64,000 nt of DNA from Arthrobacter sp. P2b (GTDB taxonomy: Bacteria; Actinomycetota; Actinomycetes; Actinomycetales; Micrococcaceae), in assembly GCF_900168295.1 (NCBI RefSeq), contig NZ_FVZL01000002.1:310001-374000 (forward strand), in the 5' to 3' direction. Shown one piece after another: positions 1 to 9,168 of the stretch (within the stretch, counting starts at the first letter, position 1; each line of letters opens with the position of its first letter). Below the pieces are notes generated by a model. It saw nothing but the letters and a program-made list of their open reading frames with translations, was not told where the DNA came from and did no database searches. Position numbers and translations under genes: made by a program.

Positions 1-450
1 GCTCATGGGCTCACCGTCAGCGAGCAGCAGCCGGCGGAAGCGCACCAGCGGCGTCCCCTCGTCCAGCTGCAGTTCACGCGCGAGGAAGGCGCTGGCGCCG
101 ATTTGTTCGAAGCTGAGGACTTTGGCTGCCGGGACCATGCCGCGGCGCTGCATCTCCTCACTGTAGGAGGTCAGCTTTACCTGAAGGTCGAGTTTTGGCC
201 GGCGGACAAACGTGCCCAGCCCCACCACCCGTTCAATGACCTCTTCACCCACCAGTGCGTCGATCGCCTGGCGGACGGTCATCCGGGCAAGTCCGAACCG
301 CTCCGCAAGATCCCGCTCGGAGGGCAGCGCAGAACCCGGCGGGCAGGACTCAGCGATGTAGCTCCGCAGGATCTCCCGCAGCTGGACATAGATCGCCGTG
401 CCGCTGGCACGGTCAATCTCGCCCCTGATTCCCTTAGCGCCAACCGCCAT
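1..450 (-). CDS. GntR-family regulator, DasR/NagR-like (3' part outside window)
   Basis: The reading frame is open from the ATG at 450 to the window edge, so 150 N-terminal residues are visible and the C-terminus is missing. Residues of about 17-75 form a GntR winged helix-turn-helix (SERDLAERFGLARMTVRQAI). A UTRA effector domain begins near residue 90 with LTSYSEEMQRRG, which closely resembles the same stretch of Streptomyces DasR. DasR/NagR proteins sense amino-sugar phosphates and control PTS and N-acetylglucosamine genes. The gene diverges from ptsH, and a DasR-like palindrome lies between the two starts, so autoregulation and control of HPr are likely inferences. The regulon and ligand cannot be read from the sequence. 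Confidence 0.88.
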   Translation of the reverse strand, partial: MAVGAKGIRGEIDRASGTAIYVQLREILRSYIAESCPPGSALPSERDLAERFGLARMTVRQAIDALVGEEVIERVVGLGTFVRRPKLDLQVKLTSYSEEMQRRGMVPAAKVLSFEQIGASAFLARELQLDEGTPLVRFRRLLLADGEPMS

Positions 451-491
451 GGTCTGTCTCCCTGCCGTCGATTTTCCCCTTCAATCGTAGG

Positions 492-507
492 GCAGGTCTA
501 GACCAGC
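492..507. promoter_or_regulatory. DasR-like operator between gntR and ptsH
   Basis: The sequence is GCAGGTCTAGACCAGC. Its core GGTCTAGACC is a perfect 10-bp inverted repeat, and the 16-bp block is symmetric except for one base pair. It fits the DasR-responsive element known from Streptomyces (core TGGTCTAGACCA). It lies 42 bp upstream of the gntR start and 108 bp upstream of the ptsH start, in the divergent intergenic region. Confidence 0.8.
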
Positions 508-528
508 TCCGTGCAGCCGATACCTTCT

Positions 529-559
529 TTGGTAATGGACGATGCAGGCCCGCTATATT
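529..559 (+). promoter_or_regulatory. Candidate ptsH promoter
   Basis: TTGGTA (529-534) and TATATT (554-559) are separated by 19 bp and lie upstream of the ptsH ribosome binding site. The spacing is longer than ideal, so this is only a candidate. The -10 hexamer is the more convincing half. Confidence 0.3.
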
Positions 560-614
560 TGGTCAGGAAATTCTGTTACCGACGGATGGGGCCGTCACGA
601 CGAAGGAGTCCCCT

Positions 615-908
615 TTGCCAACACACAAGGCCGTGGTCACGGCCTCCGTCGGCCTGCACGCACGGCCGGCAGCCATCTTTGTCCGGGCCGTCACCGACAC
701 CGGGCTTCCTGTGACGATCGCCAAAGCCGGTATCAACGGCGTGGACGCCCGGTCGTTGCTTCACGTGATGACTGCTGACTTCCAGCACGGGTGCGAGGTG
801 GAACTGGGCATCAGCGAGAACGCCCTGAACGGGGCTGTAAGCCGCGAAAAGGCGGAAGATGCCCTCCGGGGCCTTGCCGTTCTCCTGGAGTCGCAGGGCG
901 CGCTGTAG
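615..908 (+). CDS. ptsH: Phosphocarrier protein HPr
   Basis: HPr relays phosphate from phospho-enzyme I to the sugar-specific EIIA proteins in the cytoplasm. The 97-residue product has the active-site motif GLHARPAA with phospho-acceptor His15, and a Ser47 at the position of the regulatory serine region (ARSLLHVM). The start is TTG at 615, chosen because AAGGAG sits at 603-608 with proper spacing and the HPr fold begins immediately after. The gene diverges from a DasR-like regulator and shares an intergenic operator with it, as expected for DasR control of general PTS components. No enzyme I gene is adjacent. Confidence 0.95.
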   Translation: MPTHKAVVTASVGLHARPAAIFVRAVTDTGLPVTIAKAGINGVDARSLLHVMTADFQHGCEVELGISENALNGAVSREKAEDALRGLAVLLESQGAL

Positions 909-948
909 ACGGAACTGGGCTTCAGATAAAAACAGAGCGGGCATAAAC

Positions 949-997
949 AACAACGACGTCGGGCCCCCACCTTAGGTGGGGGCCCGACGTCGTTGTT
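949..997. terminator. Bidirectional hairpin between ptsH and ctaF
   Basis: A 23-bp perfect stem (949-971 with 975-997) closes on a 3-base TTA loop, between two convergent genes. An A-rich run precedes it on the plus strand. It probably ends both transcripts. Confidence 0.85.
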
Positions 998-1010
998 TGC
1001 TATCTGCTGC

Positions 1011-1412
1011 CTAGTGGGCGTGGTCTCCGCGGCTGTACTCGTAGACCCAGCCTACGAGGGCTACAACAGCCAGACCGGCCGCGATGTAGACGATCCAGAA
1101 GCCGACAGCCAGGCCAAGGAACCCGCCTGCGCAGGCGAGGCCAAGTACCAGCGGCCACCAGCTCCAGGGGCTGAAGTGACCCTGTTCGCCGGCGCCTTCG
1201 TGGATTTCAGCGTCGCTGCGGTCCTCGGGACGCAAGCCGACGCGCTTGCCGGTGAAGCCGAGGTATCCGCCGATCATGCCGGCGAGGCCGCCCACCAGCA
1301 GGATGCCCAGGATGCCTACCCATTCGCCCCAGTTGGTCAGGAAACCGTAAACCAGTGCTACCGGGACAAAGAAGAAGACTCCGGCTCCAAAGATCCAAGA
1401 TTCGATTTTCAC
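1011..1412 (-). CDS. ctaF: Cytochrome c oxidase subunit IV, actinobacterial type
   Basis: This 133-residue membrane protein has four hydrophobic segments: about 5-28, 30-54, and two within the last 50 residues. Length and topology match CtaF, the fourth subunit of the actinobacterial aa3 oxidase that joins the bc1-aa3 supercomplex. The start overlaps the ctaD stop by 4 bp, indicating translational coupling. It is the last gene of ctaC-ctaD-ctaF and ends just before the hairpin at 949-997. It has no catalytic residues of its own. Confidence 0.9.
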   Translation of the reverse strand: MKIESWIFGAGVFFFVPVALVYGFLTNWGEWVGILGILLVGGLAGMIGGYLGFTGKRVGLRPEDRSDAEIHEGAGEQGHFSPWSWWPLVLGLACAGGFLGLAVGFWIVYIAAGLAVVALVGWVYEYSRGDHAH

Positions 1413-3136
1413 TGTGAGGTGTCCTTCTGGTCGGCGTTACCCAGCGCCTGGGCTGCAGGAGCCGGGGATTCAACGGTGTGGACCTGGCGGAGTTCAGGAT
1501 GGTGCAGGTCCAGGGCGGGACGCTCGGAACGGATCCGGGGCAGGGAGGTGAAGTTGTGGCGCGGCGGCGGGCAGGACGTGGCCCACTCGAGTGAGGCACC
1601 GAAGCCCCAGGGATCGTCCACCTGCACCTTTTCGGCGCTGCGCCAGGTGATGTACACGTTCCAGAAAAACGGGATCAGTGAAGCACCCAGGACGAAGGAC
1701 GCCACGGTGGAGAACTGGTTCATCCAGGTGAAGTTGTCCTCCACGAGGTAGTCGGCGTACCGGCGGGGCATGCCTTCGACACCCAGCCAGTGCTGGATGA
1801 GGAACGTGCCGTGGAAGCCGAGGAAGAGGAGCCAGAAGTGGATCTTGCCGAGACGCTCGTTGAGCATCTTGCCGGTCCACTTGGGCCACCAGAAGTAGAA
1901 CCCGGCGAACATCGCGAACACCACTGTGCCGAACACCACGTAGTGGAAGTGCGCCACCACGAAGTAGGAGTCGGACACGTGGAAGTCCAGCGGCGGGGAG
2001 GCCAGGATGATGCCGGTCAGGCCGCCGAAGAGGAACGTGATGAGGAAGCCGATGCTCCACAGCATGGGAGTCTCGAAGGTCAGCGATCCGCGCCACATGG
2101 TGCCGATCCAGTTGAAGAACTTCACGCCGGTGGGTACCGCGATGAGCATCGTCATGAACGCGAAGAACGGGAGCAGCACGGAGCCGGTGACGTACATGTG
2201 GTGGGCCCACACCGTCACGGACAGGGCTGCAATGGCGATGGTCGCGTAGACCAGGCCCTTGTAGCCGAAGATCGGCTTGCGGCTGAAGACCGGGAAGATC
2301 TCGGACACAATGCCGAAGAACGGCAGCGCGATGATGTACACCTCGGGGTGGCCGAAGAACCAGAACAGGTGCTGCCACAGGACAGCGCCGCCGTTCTCGG
2401 GGTCGAAGATGTGAGCACCGAAGCGCCGGTCCGCGCCAAGGGCGAACAGGGCTGCGGCCAGCGGCGGGAACGCCATGAGGACCAGGATGGCCGTGACCAG
2501 GGTGTTCCAGGTGAAGATCGGCATCCGCCACATGGTCATGCCGGGGGCGCGCATGCAGATGATGGTGGTGATGAAGTTGACCGCACCGAGGATGGTGCCG
2601 AAGCCGGACAGTGCCAGGCCGAACACCCACAGGTCGCCACCGATGCCGGGGCTGAACGTGGTGTTGGACAGCGGCGCATAGGCGAACCAGCCGAACGAGG
2701 CAGCACCCTGCGGGGTTATGAAGCCGGAGACGGCGATGCTGGAGCCGAACAGGAAGAACCAGAACGCCAGGGCGTTCAGGCGCGGGAAGGCAACGTCCGG
2801 GGCGCCGATCTGCAGCGGCATGATCACGTTCGCGAACCCTGCGAACAGCGGGGTTGCGAACATGAGCAGCATAACGGTGCCGTGCATGGTGAACAGCTGG
2901 TTGTACTGCTCTTTGGTCTGCAGGATCTGCATGCCGGGCTCAAAAAGTTCGGCACGGATCAGCAGCGCCATGACGCCGCCGAGGCAGAAGAACACAAAGG
3001 ATGCGATCAGGTACATGTACCCGATGGTTTTGTGGTCAGTGGAGGTGATCCAGTTGACGACGATGCGTCCCTTGGATTTAGGAACCACGGGAGCCGTCAG
3101 GACTCCGGTGGGTGCGGATTGAGTGTACGTAGCCAC
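1409..3136 (-). CDS. ctaD: Cytochrome c oxidase subunit I (aa3)
   Basis: This is the catalytic subunit of the terminal oxidase, which reduces O2 to water and pumps protons across the membrane. It has 575 residues with about 12 membrane helices. Visible ligands are His85 (TMHGTVM) for low-spin heme, His263 with Tyr267 (GHPEVYI, the Cu-B His-Tyr crosslink), His312/His313 (WAHHMY) for Cu-B, and His396/His398 (AHFHYVV) for the two hemes. The C-terminal cytoplasmic tail rich in Pro, Arg and His is usual in actinobacteria. ctaC lies 10 bp upstream and ctaF overlaps downstream, so the three form an operon. Confidence 0.97.
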   Translation of the reverse strand: MATYTQSAPTGVLTAPVVPKSKGRIVVNWITSTDHKTIGYMYLIASFVFFCLGGVMALLIRAELFEPGMQILQTKEQYNQLFTMHGTVMLLMFATPLFAGFANVIMPLQIGAPDVAFPRLNALAFWFFLFGSSIAVSGFITPQGAASFGWFAYAPLSNTTFSPGIGGDLWVFGLALSGFGTILGAVNFITTIICMRAPGMTMWRMPIFTWNTLVTAILVLMAFPPLAAALFALGADRRFGAHIFDPENGGAVLWQHLFWFFGHPEVYIIALPFFGIVSEIFPVFSRKPIFGYKGLVYATIAIAALSVTVWAHHMYVTGSVLLPFFAFMTMLIAVPTGVKFFNWIGTMWRGSLTFETPMLWSIGFLITFLFGGLTGIILASPPLDFHVSDSYFVVAHFHYVVFGTVVFAMFAGFYFWWPKWTGKMLNERLGKIHFWLLFLGFHGTFLIQHWLGVEGMPRRYADYLVEDNFTWMNQFSTVASFVLGASLIPFFWNVYITWRSAEKVQVDDPWGFGASLEWATSCPPPRHNFTSLPRIRSERPALDLHHPELRQVHTVESPAPAAQALGNADQKDTSQ

Positions 3137-3146
3137 GTCGCTCCCC

Positions 3147-4019
3147 TTACTTAATTTCGTTCAGGTTCGGGTTGCGGTCGTACTCCACACCGAGGAGGCC
3201 CGTGTTGCCGGCTGCCTTCAGCCCGTCCATGTGGGCCTGGAATTCAGATTCCGACACTACCTTGACGCGGAACAGCATTTCGGAGTGGTACTCGCCGCAG
3301 AGTTCGGCGCACTTGCCGTCGTAGGTGCCCTCTTTAGTGGGGGTAAACCGGATGTAGTTGGTCTTGCCCGGGATCATGTCGCGCTTCTGAAGGAAGGCGG
3401 GAACCCAGAAGGAGTGGATGACGTCGCGTGCGTTCAGTTCCAGGTCAACGGACTTGTTCACCGGCAGGTACAGGGTGGGGAGCTGTTCCTTGTCAATGGT
3501 GTTTCCGGTGAGGTGCGCCTGGACGCCGGCCTCGTGGACGTCTTCTTCGATGACGTCGCCGGCCTTGTAGTTGAAGTCCCAGGCCCACTGCTTGCCGCGG
3601 ACGTCAACAACGACGTCGGCGGGCTGGGAGCGGTCATCAATGGCCTGCTGGTCGCGGTCGGTGAAGTAGAAGAACACCAGGACCATGAACAGCGGGATGG
3701 TCAGGTAAAAGACTTCCAGGGGCAGGTTGAAGCTGGTCTGCCGCGGGAACCCGACGGTGCCCTTGCGGCGACGGTAGGCCACCAGGCACCAGACGATCAG
3801 GCCCCAGGTAATGATGCCCACGACCAGGGCGGCAATCCATGAGTTGACCCAGAGGTCCATGATGCGGTCGGTGTTGCTGGTGGTGCCACGCTCAGTGGGC
3901 AGCCACCCTTTCTCTACCTCTGGCGAACATCCGGTCAAAACCAACGCGCCGGCAATAGCCAAGCCTGTGATCGTTGTGATCGTTTTGCGTCGGCTGCCGG
4001 TTCGGTTCTGCGAACTCAC
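3147..4019 (-). CDS. ctaC: Cytochrome c oxidase subunit II, lipoprotein
   Basis: This 290-residue subunit carries the Cu-A centre that accepts electrons from cytochrome c. It has a signal peptide with lipobox LTGC (lipidated Cys31), two membrane helices near residues 61-80 and 105-120, and an outward cupredoxin domain. The Cu-A ligands are visible as His202 and Cys237/Cys241/His245/Met248 ([13 protein letters not shown]). The start is GTG, with GGAAGGG just upstream. It leads the ctaC-ctaD-ctaF operon, and erpA lies upstream on the same strand with a gap of 186 bp. Confidence 0.96.
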   Translation of the reverse strand: MSSQNRTGSRRKTITTITGLAIAGALVLTGCSPEVEKGWLPTERGTTSNTDRIMDLWVNSWIAALVVGIITWGLIVWCLVAYRRRKGTVGFPRQTSFNLPLEVFYLTIPLFMVLVFFYFTDRDQQAIDDRSQPADVVVDVRGKQWAWDFNYKAGDVIEEDVHEAGVQAHLTGNTIDKEQLPTLYLPVNKSVDLELNARDVIHSFWVPAFLQKRDMIPGKTNYIRFTPTKEGTYDGKCAELCGEYHSEMLFRVKVVSESEFQAHMDGLKAAGNTGLLGVEYDRNPNLNEIK

Positions 4020-4205
4020 AGACGGCCCTTCCTACTTGTTGCTGTTGTCCGGGCAGCCATCGGCGCCCCGGGCACACTAAAAGTTTTACTACTCGGTGTA
4101 GAGCTTACCGCTCCGCCGGGCGTTTCGCCCACATGTCGGCGCCGTGCCCCCAAGCCAATGTTGATGGCAGGAGACACGGCGCCGGCATCGGGCGAAATAA
4201 CCGGC

Positions 4206-4592
4206 CTAGTGGAAGGAATCTCCACAGGCGCAGGAGCCGCCGGCGTTCGGGTTGTCGATGGTGAAACCCTGCTTCGAGATGGTGTCTTCGAAGTCGATGC
4301 TGGCGCCGCTGAGGTACGGGACGCTCATCTTGTCCACCACGACTTCGACGCCGTCGTAATCGCGGACGGCGTCCCCGTCGAGGAGCCGCTCGTCAAAGTA
4401 GAGCTGGTAGATCAGTCCGGAGCAGCCGCCGGGCTGCACGGCAACCCGAAGGCGCAGATCCGTCCGGCCCTCCTGCTCGAGAAGACTGCGGACCTTGCCT
4501 GCGGCGACGTCGGTCAGCTTGACCTCGTGGACCGGCAGTTCGCCGGCAGCGCTGGTGGTTTCGGTGCTGTTCTCATTGGTTGCGGTGCTCAT
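4206..4592 (-). CDS. erpA: Iron-sulfur cluster insertion protein, HesB/IscA family
   Basis: This 128-residue A-type carrier delivers Fe-S clusters to apoproteins. The three conserved cluster cysteines are present: Cys57 (GGCSGL), Cys121 and Cys123 (SCACGDSFH at the C-terminus). The first 20 residues are a poorly conserved Thr/Ser-rich extension. It lies directly upstream of ctaC, an arrangement common in actinobacteria. The 162 bp upstream hold no other gene, and the promoter there is not obvious. Confidence 0.92.
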   Translation of the reverse strand: MSTATNENSTETTSAAGELPVHEVKLTDVAAGKVRSLLEQEGRTDLRLRVAVQPGGCSGLIYQLYFDERLLDGDAVRDYDGVEVVVDKMSVPYLSGASIDFEDTISKQGFTIDNPNAGGSCACGDSFH

Positions 4593-4754
4593 TGGCCTAC
4601 CTTCTTAGGACGGGTCCTGGCGGCTCCGCCTTGGCGGTGCCAGCCCCTACGGATTGGGTATGGGCTATAGCTACATGCTACGTCGGACAGCCGTGTAGCT
4701 CTAACTCCTCACGTAACCATGGAAGGCCACCGGTTGTTCCCGCAGACGGTTTTT

Positions 4755-6212
4755 TCAGGCCCCGGAACCCTGAAGCCCGTCCCTGTTAAGGCGGGCCAGC
4801 ATCAGGGCTTCGGCCAGGATTGCCTTCCGGAAGTCGCCAAGGTGCAGGGACTCATTGGCACTGTGTGCGCGCGAATCCGGATCCTCCACGCCCGTGACCA
4901 GGATCTGTGCGTGCGGATAGAGCTCCAGCAGGTCGGCGATGAAGGGAATGGAACCGCCGATCCCCGTCTCCACGGCGGGCACGCCCCACGCTTCACCCAG
5001 CGCCCACATGGCCACAGTGGCAGCCGCCGAGGACGTGTCAGTCTGGAACGGGTTGCCGCTCTCCCCCGGCGTGAATATGACCTTCGCGCCGAAGGGCGCG
5101 TTGGCCTCCACGTGCCGGCGCACCGCCTCCATGGCCTCCGACGGGACCTGTCCCGGAGCCAGCCGCAGGCTGAACTTGGCGCGCGCACGGGGCAGGAGGG
5201 TGTTGGATGCGACGTCGACGCCCGGGGCGTCGAACCCGATGATGGACAGCGCCGGTTTGGTCCAAAGGCGCGAGGCGATGCTGCCTGACCCTGCCAGGCG
5301 TACGCCGTCGAGCACTGACGCATCGGCGCGGTAGTCCGCCTCCGGCAGGTCCACTGTGGCATTGTCCGTTGCCACGAGTCCTTCGATGGCGACGTTGCCC
5401 TCGTGGTCGTGCAGGGTGGCAATCAGGCGGGAAAGCAGGGTGGGGGCGTCCAGCACGGGGCCGCCGTACATACCGGAGTGGACGGCATGCTCCAGCACCT
5501 GGACCTCAATGACCCCGTCAACAAGCCCGCGCAGGCTGGTGGTAAGTGCGGGTATGCCCACTTTCCAGTTGCTGGAATCGGCAACGACAATAACATCGGC
5601 GCGGAGCAGCTCGCGGTTGGCTTCGAGGAACGGGCGGAAAGTGGGAGAACCGGCTTCCTCCTCCCCTTCGAAGAAGAAGGTGACGCCCAGGCCAAGCGCA
5701 TCCCCGAGGACTTCGGAAACAGCCGCGTAGGCTGCCACGTGTGCCATGATGCCAGCTTTGTCGTCCGCTGCGCCGCGGCCGTACAGCCTGCCGTCCTTTT
5801 CCACGGCAGTAAAGGGCTTCGATTCCCAAAGCGTTTCGTCCCCTGCGGGCTGGACGTCATGGTGGGCGTACAAAAGGATGGTGGGTTTGCCCGCCGCGGC
5901 GGCGCGGCGGGCGACGACGGCGGGACCGCCCGGGGTGCCGTCCGCTTTGTTGCACGCCAGGATCTGCACCCCGTCCAGGCCTGCACTGCGGAGCAGTTCC
6001 GCAGTGGCTTCCGCGCTCCTTTCCAGCGGCGCCCTGTCGAAGCTGGGCCAGGCGATGCCCGGGATGGCAACAAGCTCCTTGAGCCGGCTCAGCGTGCTGT
6101 CGAAGGAGCGGTCAATGGAGTTCCTGAGGTCTGCCGTCCAGGAGCTTTCGTCAAGGCCCGGGATTGTGGGGCCGCTGGAGTTGTGCGGGGTGGCCGTCGG
6201 CGATGAAGTCAT
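4755..6212 (-). CDS. M20-family metallo-dipeptidase
   Basis: The product is a predicted cytoplasmic zinc dipeptidase of 485 residues with the M20 catalytic core and a dimerisation domain. Metal and catalytic residues are visible as His117 and Asp119 (YAHHDVQPAG), Asp150 (AADDKAG) and the Glu pair in FEGEEEAGS (about 182-190). Family members hydrolyse dipeptides such as Cys-Gly or carnosine-like substrates, but the substrate here is unknown. The frame stays open to 6449, but the ATG at 6212 is preferred because it avoids overlap with the divergent gene at 6299 and the extra N-terminal stretch is Pro-rich and unlike the family. Confidence 0.9.
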   Translation of the reverse strand: MTSSPTATPHNSSGPTIPGLDESSWTADLRNSIDRSFDSTLSRLKELVAIPGIAWPSFDRAPLERSAEATAELLRSAGLDGVQILACNKADGTPGGPAVVARRAAAAGKPTILLYAHHDVQPAGDETLWESKPFTAVEKDGRLYGRGAADDKAGIMAHVAAYAAVSEVLGDALGLGVTFFFEGEEEAGSPTFRPFLEANRELLRADVIVVADSSNWKVGIPALTTSLRGLVDGVIEVQVLEHAVHSGMYGGPVLDAPTLLSRLIATLHDHEGNVAIEGLVATDNATVDLPEADYRADASVLDGVRLAGSGSIASRLWTKPALSIIGFDAPGVDVASNTLLPRARAKFSLRLAPGQVPSEAMEAVRRHVEANAPFGAKVIFTPGESGNPFQTDTSSAAATVAMWALGEAWGVPAVETGIGGSIPFIADLLELYPHAQILVTGVEDPDSRAHSANESLHLGDFRKAILAEALMLARLNRDGLQGSGA

Positions 6213-6298
6213 GGCGGAAACATTACTCCCGTCACATCCGCCTCCAGCGGAAGCGCCGCCCAACAGGCATTTCCTGCTCGCCCGCAAGGTATTCTGTT

Positions 6299-6904
6299 GT
6301 GGTGTTCGGACGTAAAAAGGAAGCGCCTTCGGCGCAGGAATCAGTAGACCAGCAGGCGGCGGAAGCGGCAGCGCGGCAAGGCGGCGTGACGGGCAAGGGC
6401 GCCCCGACTCCCACCCGCCGGGCGCAGGAGGCGGCCCGCAGGCGTCCACTGGTGCCGGAGGACCGCAAGGCGTCCAAGGCGGCTGAGCGCCAGGCTATCC
6501 AGGACCAGCGGCAAAAGATGCGCCAGGCACTGGATACGGGTGATGAGAAATTCCTCCCCCTGCGTGACAAGGGCCCGCAGAAGCGCTTCGCCCGTGATTT
6601 CGTGGACGCCCGCTTCAGCCTGGGCGAGTACCTCATGTTCGGCGCGCTCGTTTTTGTCCTGGTGTCGCTGGTGGTGCCGGCGTCCAGCGACCTCATGATT
6701 TATGTCCTGGGCGGATTCTGGGTGATGTTCCTGGCCGTCTTCATCGACGTCTTCATCCTGTCCCGCAAACTCCGCAGGCGGCTGACTGAAAAGTTCGGCG
6801 AAGTGGAGCGCGGCACTGTGTGGTACGGCTCCATGCGCTCGCTGCAGTTCCGCAAGCTCCGTCTGCCCAAGCCCCAGGTCAAGCGCGGACAGTACCCGGC
6901 CTGA
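6299..6904 (+). CDS. DUF3043 membrane protein
   Basis: This 201-residue protein belongs to an actinobacterial family of unknown function. The first 110 residues are highly charged and Lys/Arg/Gln-rich (VFGRKKEAPS, then RRAQEAARRR). Two adjacent membrane helices follow at about 120-165, and a basic C-terminal tail follows those. The start is GTG at 6299 with AAGG upstream; the next codon at 6302 is also GTG and cannot be excluded. The gene diverges from the M20 peptidase and is closed by the hairpin at 6940-6967. No function can be assigned. Confidence 0.8.
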   Translation: MVFGRKKEAPSAQESVDQQAAEAAARQGGVTGKGAPTPTRRAQEAARRRPLVPEDRKASKAAERQAIQDQRQKMRQALDTGDEKFLPLRDKGPQKRFARDFVDARFSLGEYLMFGALVFVLVSLVVPASSDLMIYVLGGFWVMFLAVFIDVFILSRKLRRRLTEKFGEVERGTVWYGSMRSLQFRKLRLPKPQVKRGQYPA

Positions 6905-6939
6905 TTCGTCGAGTCCATCCACACCAACAACAATGAGCA

Positions 6940-6967
6940 AACCCCGGCGGTATGAACCGCCGGGGTT
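6940..6967. terminator. Hairpin between DUF3043 gene and pyrD
   Basis: An 11-bp perfect stem AACCCCGGCGG/CCGCCGGGGTT with a 6-base loop lies between two convergent genes. It probably acts in both directions. Confidence 0.75.
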
Positions 6968-7008
6968 AGTCGTTTAAGGAGCCGCGGGACCCCGCTGCTC
7001 CTGCGAGG

Positions 7009-8079
7009 TCAGGACCGGCGGTTTTTCGCAAGCTGGCGGTTGATCCGGGCTGCCCAGAATGGTCCCTCATAGAGGAATGCCGTGTAACCCTGGACGAGTG
7101 TTGCCCCGGCGTCGAGCCGTTCCTGGACATCCTGTGCTGTTTCCACACCGCCCACGGCCACGAGGGTCAGTTCGCCGCGGGTTGCTTCCTTGAGGCGCCG
7201 CAGGACCTCCAGGGAGCGCTGCTTGAGGGGCGCTCCGGAGAGTCCGCCGGCGCCGCACTTTTCCACCTGCTCGGCCGGGGATGTGAGGCCGTCCCTGGCG
7301 ATTGTTGTATTGGTTGCGATGATGCCGTCCAGCTTCAGGTCCAGGGCGAGGCGCGCGACGTCGTCGATATCCTCGTCGCTCAGGTCCGGCGCGATCTTCA
7401 CCAGCAGCGGCACATGGCGCCCCGCTGCGCGGTCAGCCTCTTCACCTACTGCGGTGAGCAGGGGCCGCAGGGTCTCCACATCCTGCAGCAACCGCAGGCC
7501 GGGAGTGTTCGGGGAACTGACGTTGACCACCAGGTAGTCGGCGGCAGGGGCGAGGCTGCGGGCACTGACGAGGTAGTCGTCCACCGCGTCGGCGAGCTCC
7601 ACCACTTTGGTCTTGCCGATATTGACCCCGATCACGGGCCGAACCCCGCAGTGCCTGCGCTGCAGCGCCGCCCGGGCAGCCTTCAGGCGGGGTGCCACCG
7701 TGTAGGCGCCGTCGTTGTTGAATCCCATCCGGTTGATGACGGCACGGTCCTGGACCAGGCGGAAGAGCCGCGGCTTTTCGTTTCCCGGCTGGGCCTGGCC
7801 GGTGATCGTTCCTACCTCCACATGGCCGAAGCCCAGCTCGGTGAGGGCTTCGATGCCGTGCCCTTCCTTGTCAAAGCCGGCAGCCAGGCCAAACGGCGAC
7901 GGGAAGGTGACACCGAAGGCGGTGGTCTGCAGGAACGGCGCAGGTGCCGTCAGCTTCTGCAGGACCTTGCCGGCGCCGGAGGCATGCGCAAACCGGATGC
8001 CTTTGAACCCGATTGTGTGGGCGCGCTCGGCGTCCATCCATGAAAAGGCCAGCCTGAAGAAAGTGGGATAAACGCGCAT
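7009..8079 (-). CDS. pyrD: Dihydroorotate dehydrogenase (quinone), class 2
   Basis: This enzyme oxidises dihydroorotate to orotate with FMN and passes electrons to the quinone pool. The 356-residue product has a class 2 N-terminal helix region (FRLAFSWMDAERAH), FMN-binding glycines (PFGLAAGFDKEG), the catalytic-serine loop VNVSSPNTPGLR and the C-terminal phosphate-binding region (LVAVGGVETAQD). It is encoded about 44 kb from the main pyr operon, which otherwise lacks this step. It diverges from an alpha/beta hydrolase gene. Confidence 0.96.
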   Translation of the reverse strand: MRVYPTFFRLAFSWMDAERAHTIGFKGIRFAHASGAGKVLQKLTAPAPFLQTTAFGVTFPSPFGLAAGFDKEGHGIEALTELGFGHVEVGTITGQAQPGNEKPRLFRLVQDRAVINRMGFNNDGAYTVAPRLKAARAALQRRHCGVRPVIGVNIGKTKVVELADAVDDYLVSARSLAPAADYLVVNVSSPNTPGLRLLQDVETLRPLLTAVGEEADRAAGRHVPLLVKIAPDLSDEDIDDVARLALDLKLDGIIATNTTIARDGLTSPAEQVEKCGAGGLSGAPLKQRSLEVLRRLKEATRGELTLVAVGGVETAQDVQERLDAGATLVQGYTAFLYEGPFWAARINRQLAKNRRS

Positions 8080-8155
8080 GCCACCAGTCTTCCGTCTCCG
8101 GCGTCCCAGACCAAAATGGTACAGACCAAATGCTTTGCCGGATTAGCATGAAGCC

Positions 8156-9139
8156 ATGGAGTGGCAGCCGGACATCCTGGGTGAGGAGTTCGAGTCCCGC
8201 GCCTTTGTGGCCGCCGGGGACGACGGCGTGGAGCGGACGGCGACGCTGGTCCGGTTCCGCCCTGCGAACCACTCAGGTTCGGCCCGGCAGGCCCGCAGGG
8301 CAGTCCTTTTCCTGCACGGTTGGAGCGACTACTTCTTCAATGTGGACCTGGCGCGCTTCTGGTCCGGCGCAGGCTATGACTTCTATGCGCTGGATATGCA
8401 CAACCACGGCCGGAGCCTGCGCCCTGAAGACCCGGGCGGGTACGTTGCAAACCTCGCGGACTACGACGCGGAAATTGACGTGGTGTGCCGGCTTATCAGC
8501 GGAGAGGGCGGACCGGGGCCATTGACACTGATGGGGCATTCCACCGGCGGACTGGTGGCGGTCCTGTGGGCCAGCAAACACCCGGACGCGGTGTCACAGC
8601 TGATCCTCAACAGCCCATGGCTGGAGATGCACGGGAGCACCCTGGTGCGGCTGGCGGCTTCCGGCATGGTGGGACCCGTAGCCCGGTTCCGTCCCGAGGC
8701 TGTGCTCCGGCTGCCGGAGCGGGGCTTTTACTGGCGCACCATCAGCAGCGCCGCTGACGGGGAATGGGCCCTGGATGAACGGTACCGCCCGCCCATGGCC
8801 TTTCCCGTGCGGGCCGGGTGGCTGAACGCGGTGCTGGCCGGCCATGCCCGCGTGGCCCGCGGCCTGGATATAGGGGTGCCCATCCTCGTCCTGCTGTCCC
8901 GCGGAAGTGCGAACGGACTTTTCTGGTCTGAGGAGATGCGGCGGACCGACGCCGTGCTTGATGTGCATGTCATTGGCGCACGGGCGCTTACCCTTGGCCG
9001 CACCGTTACCGTAGAGCGGATCGACGGCGCCCTGCACGACGTGTTCCTCTCCCCCGCCGCAGTCCGTGCCGACGCGTATGCCCGCCTGGCCCGCTGGCTC
9101 AAAGCCTACGGGGACCAGGACCCGGCCGACGGGCGATAA
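8156..9139 (+). CDS. Alpha/beta hydrolase, monoacylglycerol lipase/lysophospholipase-like
   Basis: This 327-residue serine hydrolase has an oxyanion-hole motif FLHGWSDYF near residue 52 and a nucleophile elbow GHSTGG with Ser129. A candidate catalytic His lies near the C-terminus (GALHDVF). The overall pattern resembles the lysophospholipase/YqiA-like hydrolases, and no signal peptide is seen. The natural substrate cannot be told. It stands alone, diverging from pyrD and converging on uppS. Confidence 0.82.
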   Translation: MEWQPDILGEEFESRAFVAAGDDGVERTATLVRFRPANHSGSARQARRAVLFLHGWSDYFFNVDLARFWSGAGYDFYALDMHNHGRSLRPEDPGGYVANLADYDAEIDVVCRLISGEGGPGPLTLMGHSTGGLVAVLWASKHPDAVSQLILNSPWLEMHGSTLVRLAASGMVGPVARFRPEAVLRLPERGFYWRTISSAADGEWALDERYRPPMAFPVRAGWLNAVLAGHARVARGLDIGVPILVLLSRGSANGLFWSEEMRRTDAVLDVHVIGARALTLGRTVTVERIDGALHDVFLSPAAVRADAYARLARWLKAYGDQDPADGR

Positions 9140-9168
9140 GGAATACCGTCCGTACGCACGAGGGGCAG

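Noticed and set aside
1790..3154. Open frame of 454 codons antisense to ctaD
   Set aside because: Glu/His/Asp/Gly-rich mirror sequence of a conserved oxidase subunit.
4138..4183. Inverted repeat GGCGCCGTG...CACGGCGCC between erpA and ctaC
   Set aside because: The 9-bp arms are separated by 28 bases, and there is no U-run or known site pattern; too weak to call.
4755..4785. Hairpin at the M20 stop codon
   Set aside because: The stem is only five pairs and is followed by an A-run rather than a U-run on the minus strand, so it does not fit a terminator for that gene.
6213..6449. N-terminal extension of the M20 peptidase
   Set aside because: It would overlap the divergent DUF3043 gene and encodes Pro-rich sequence not typical of the family.
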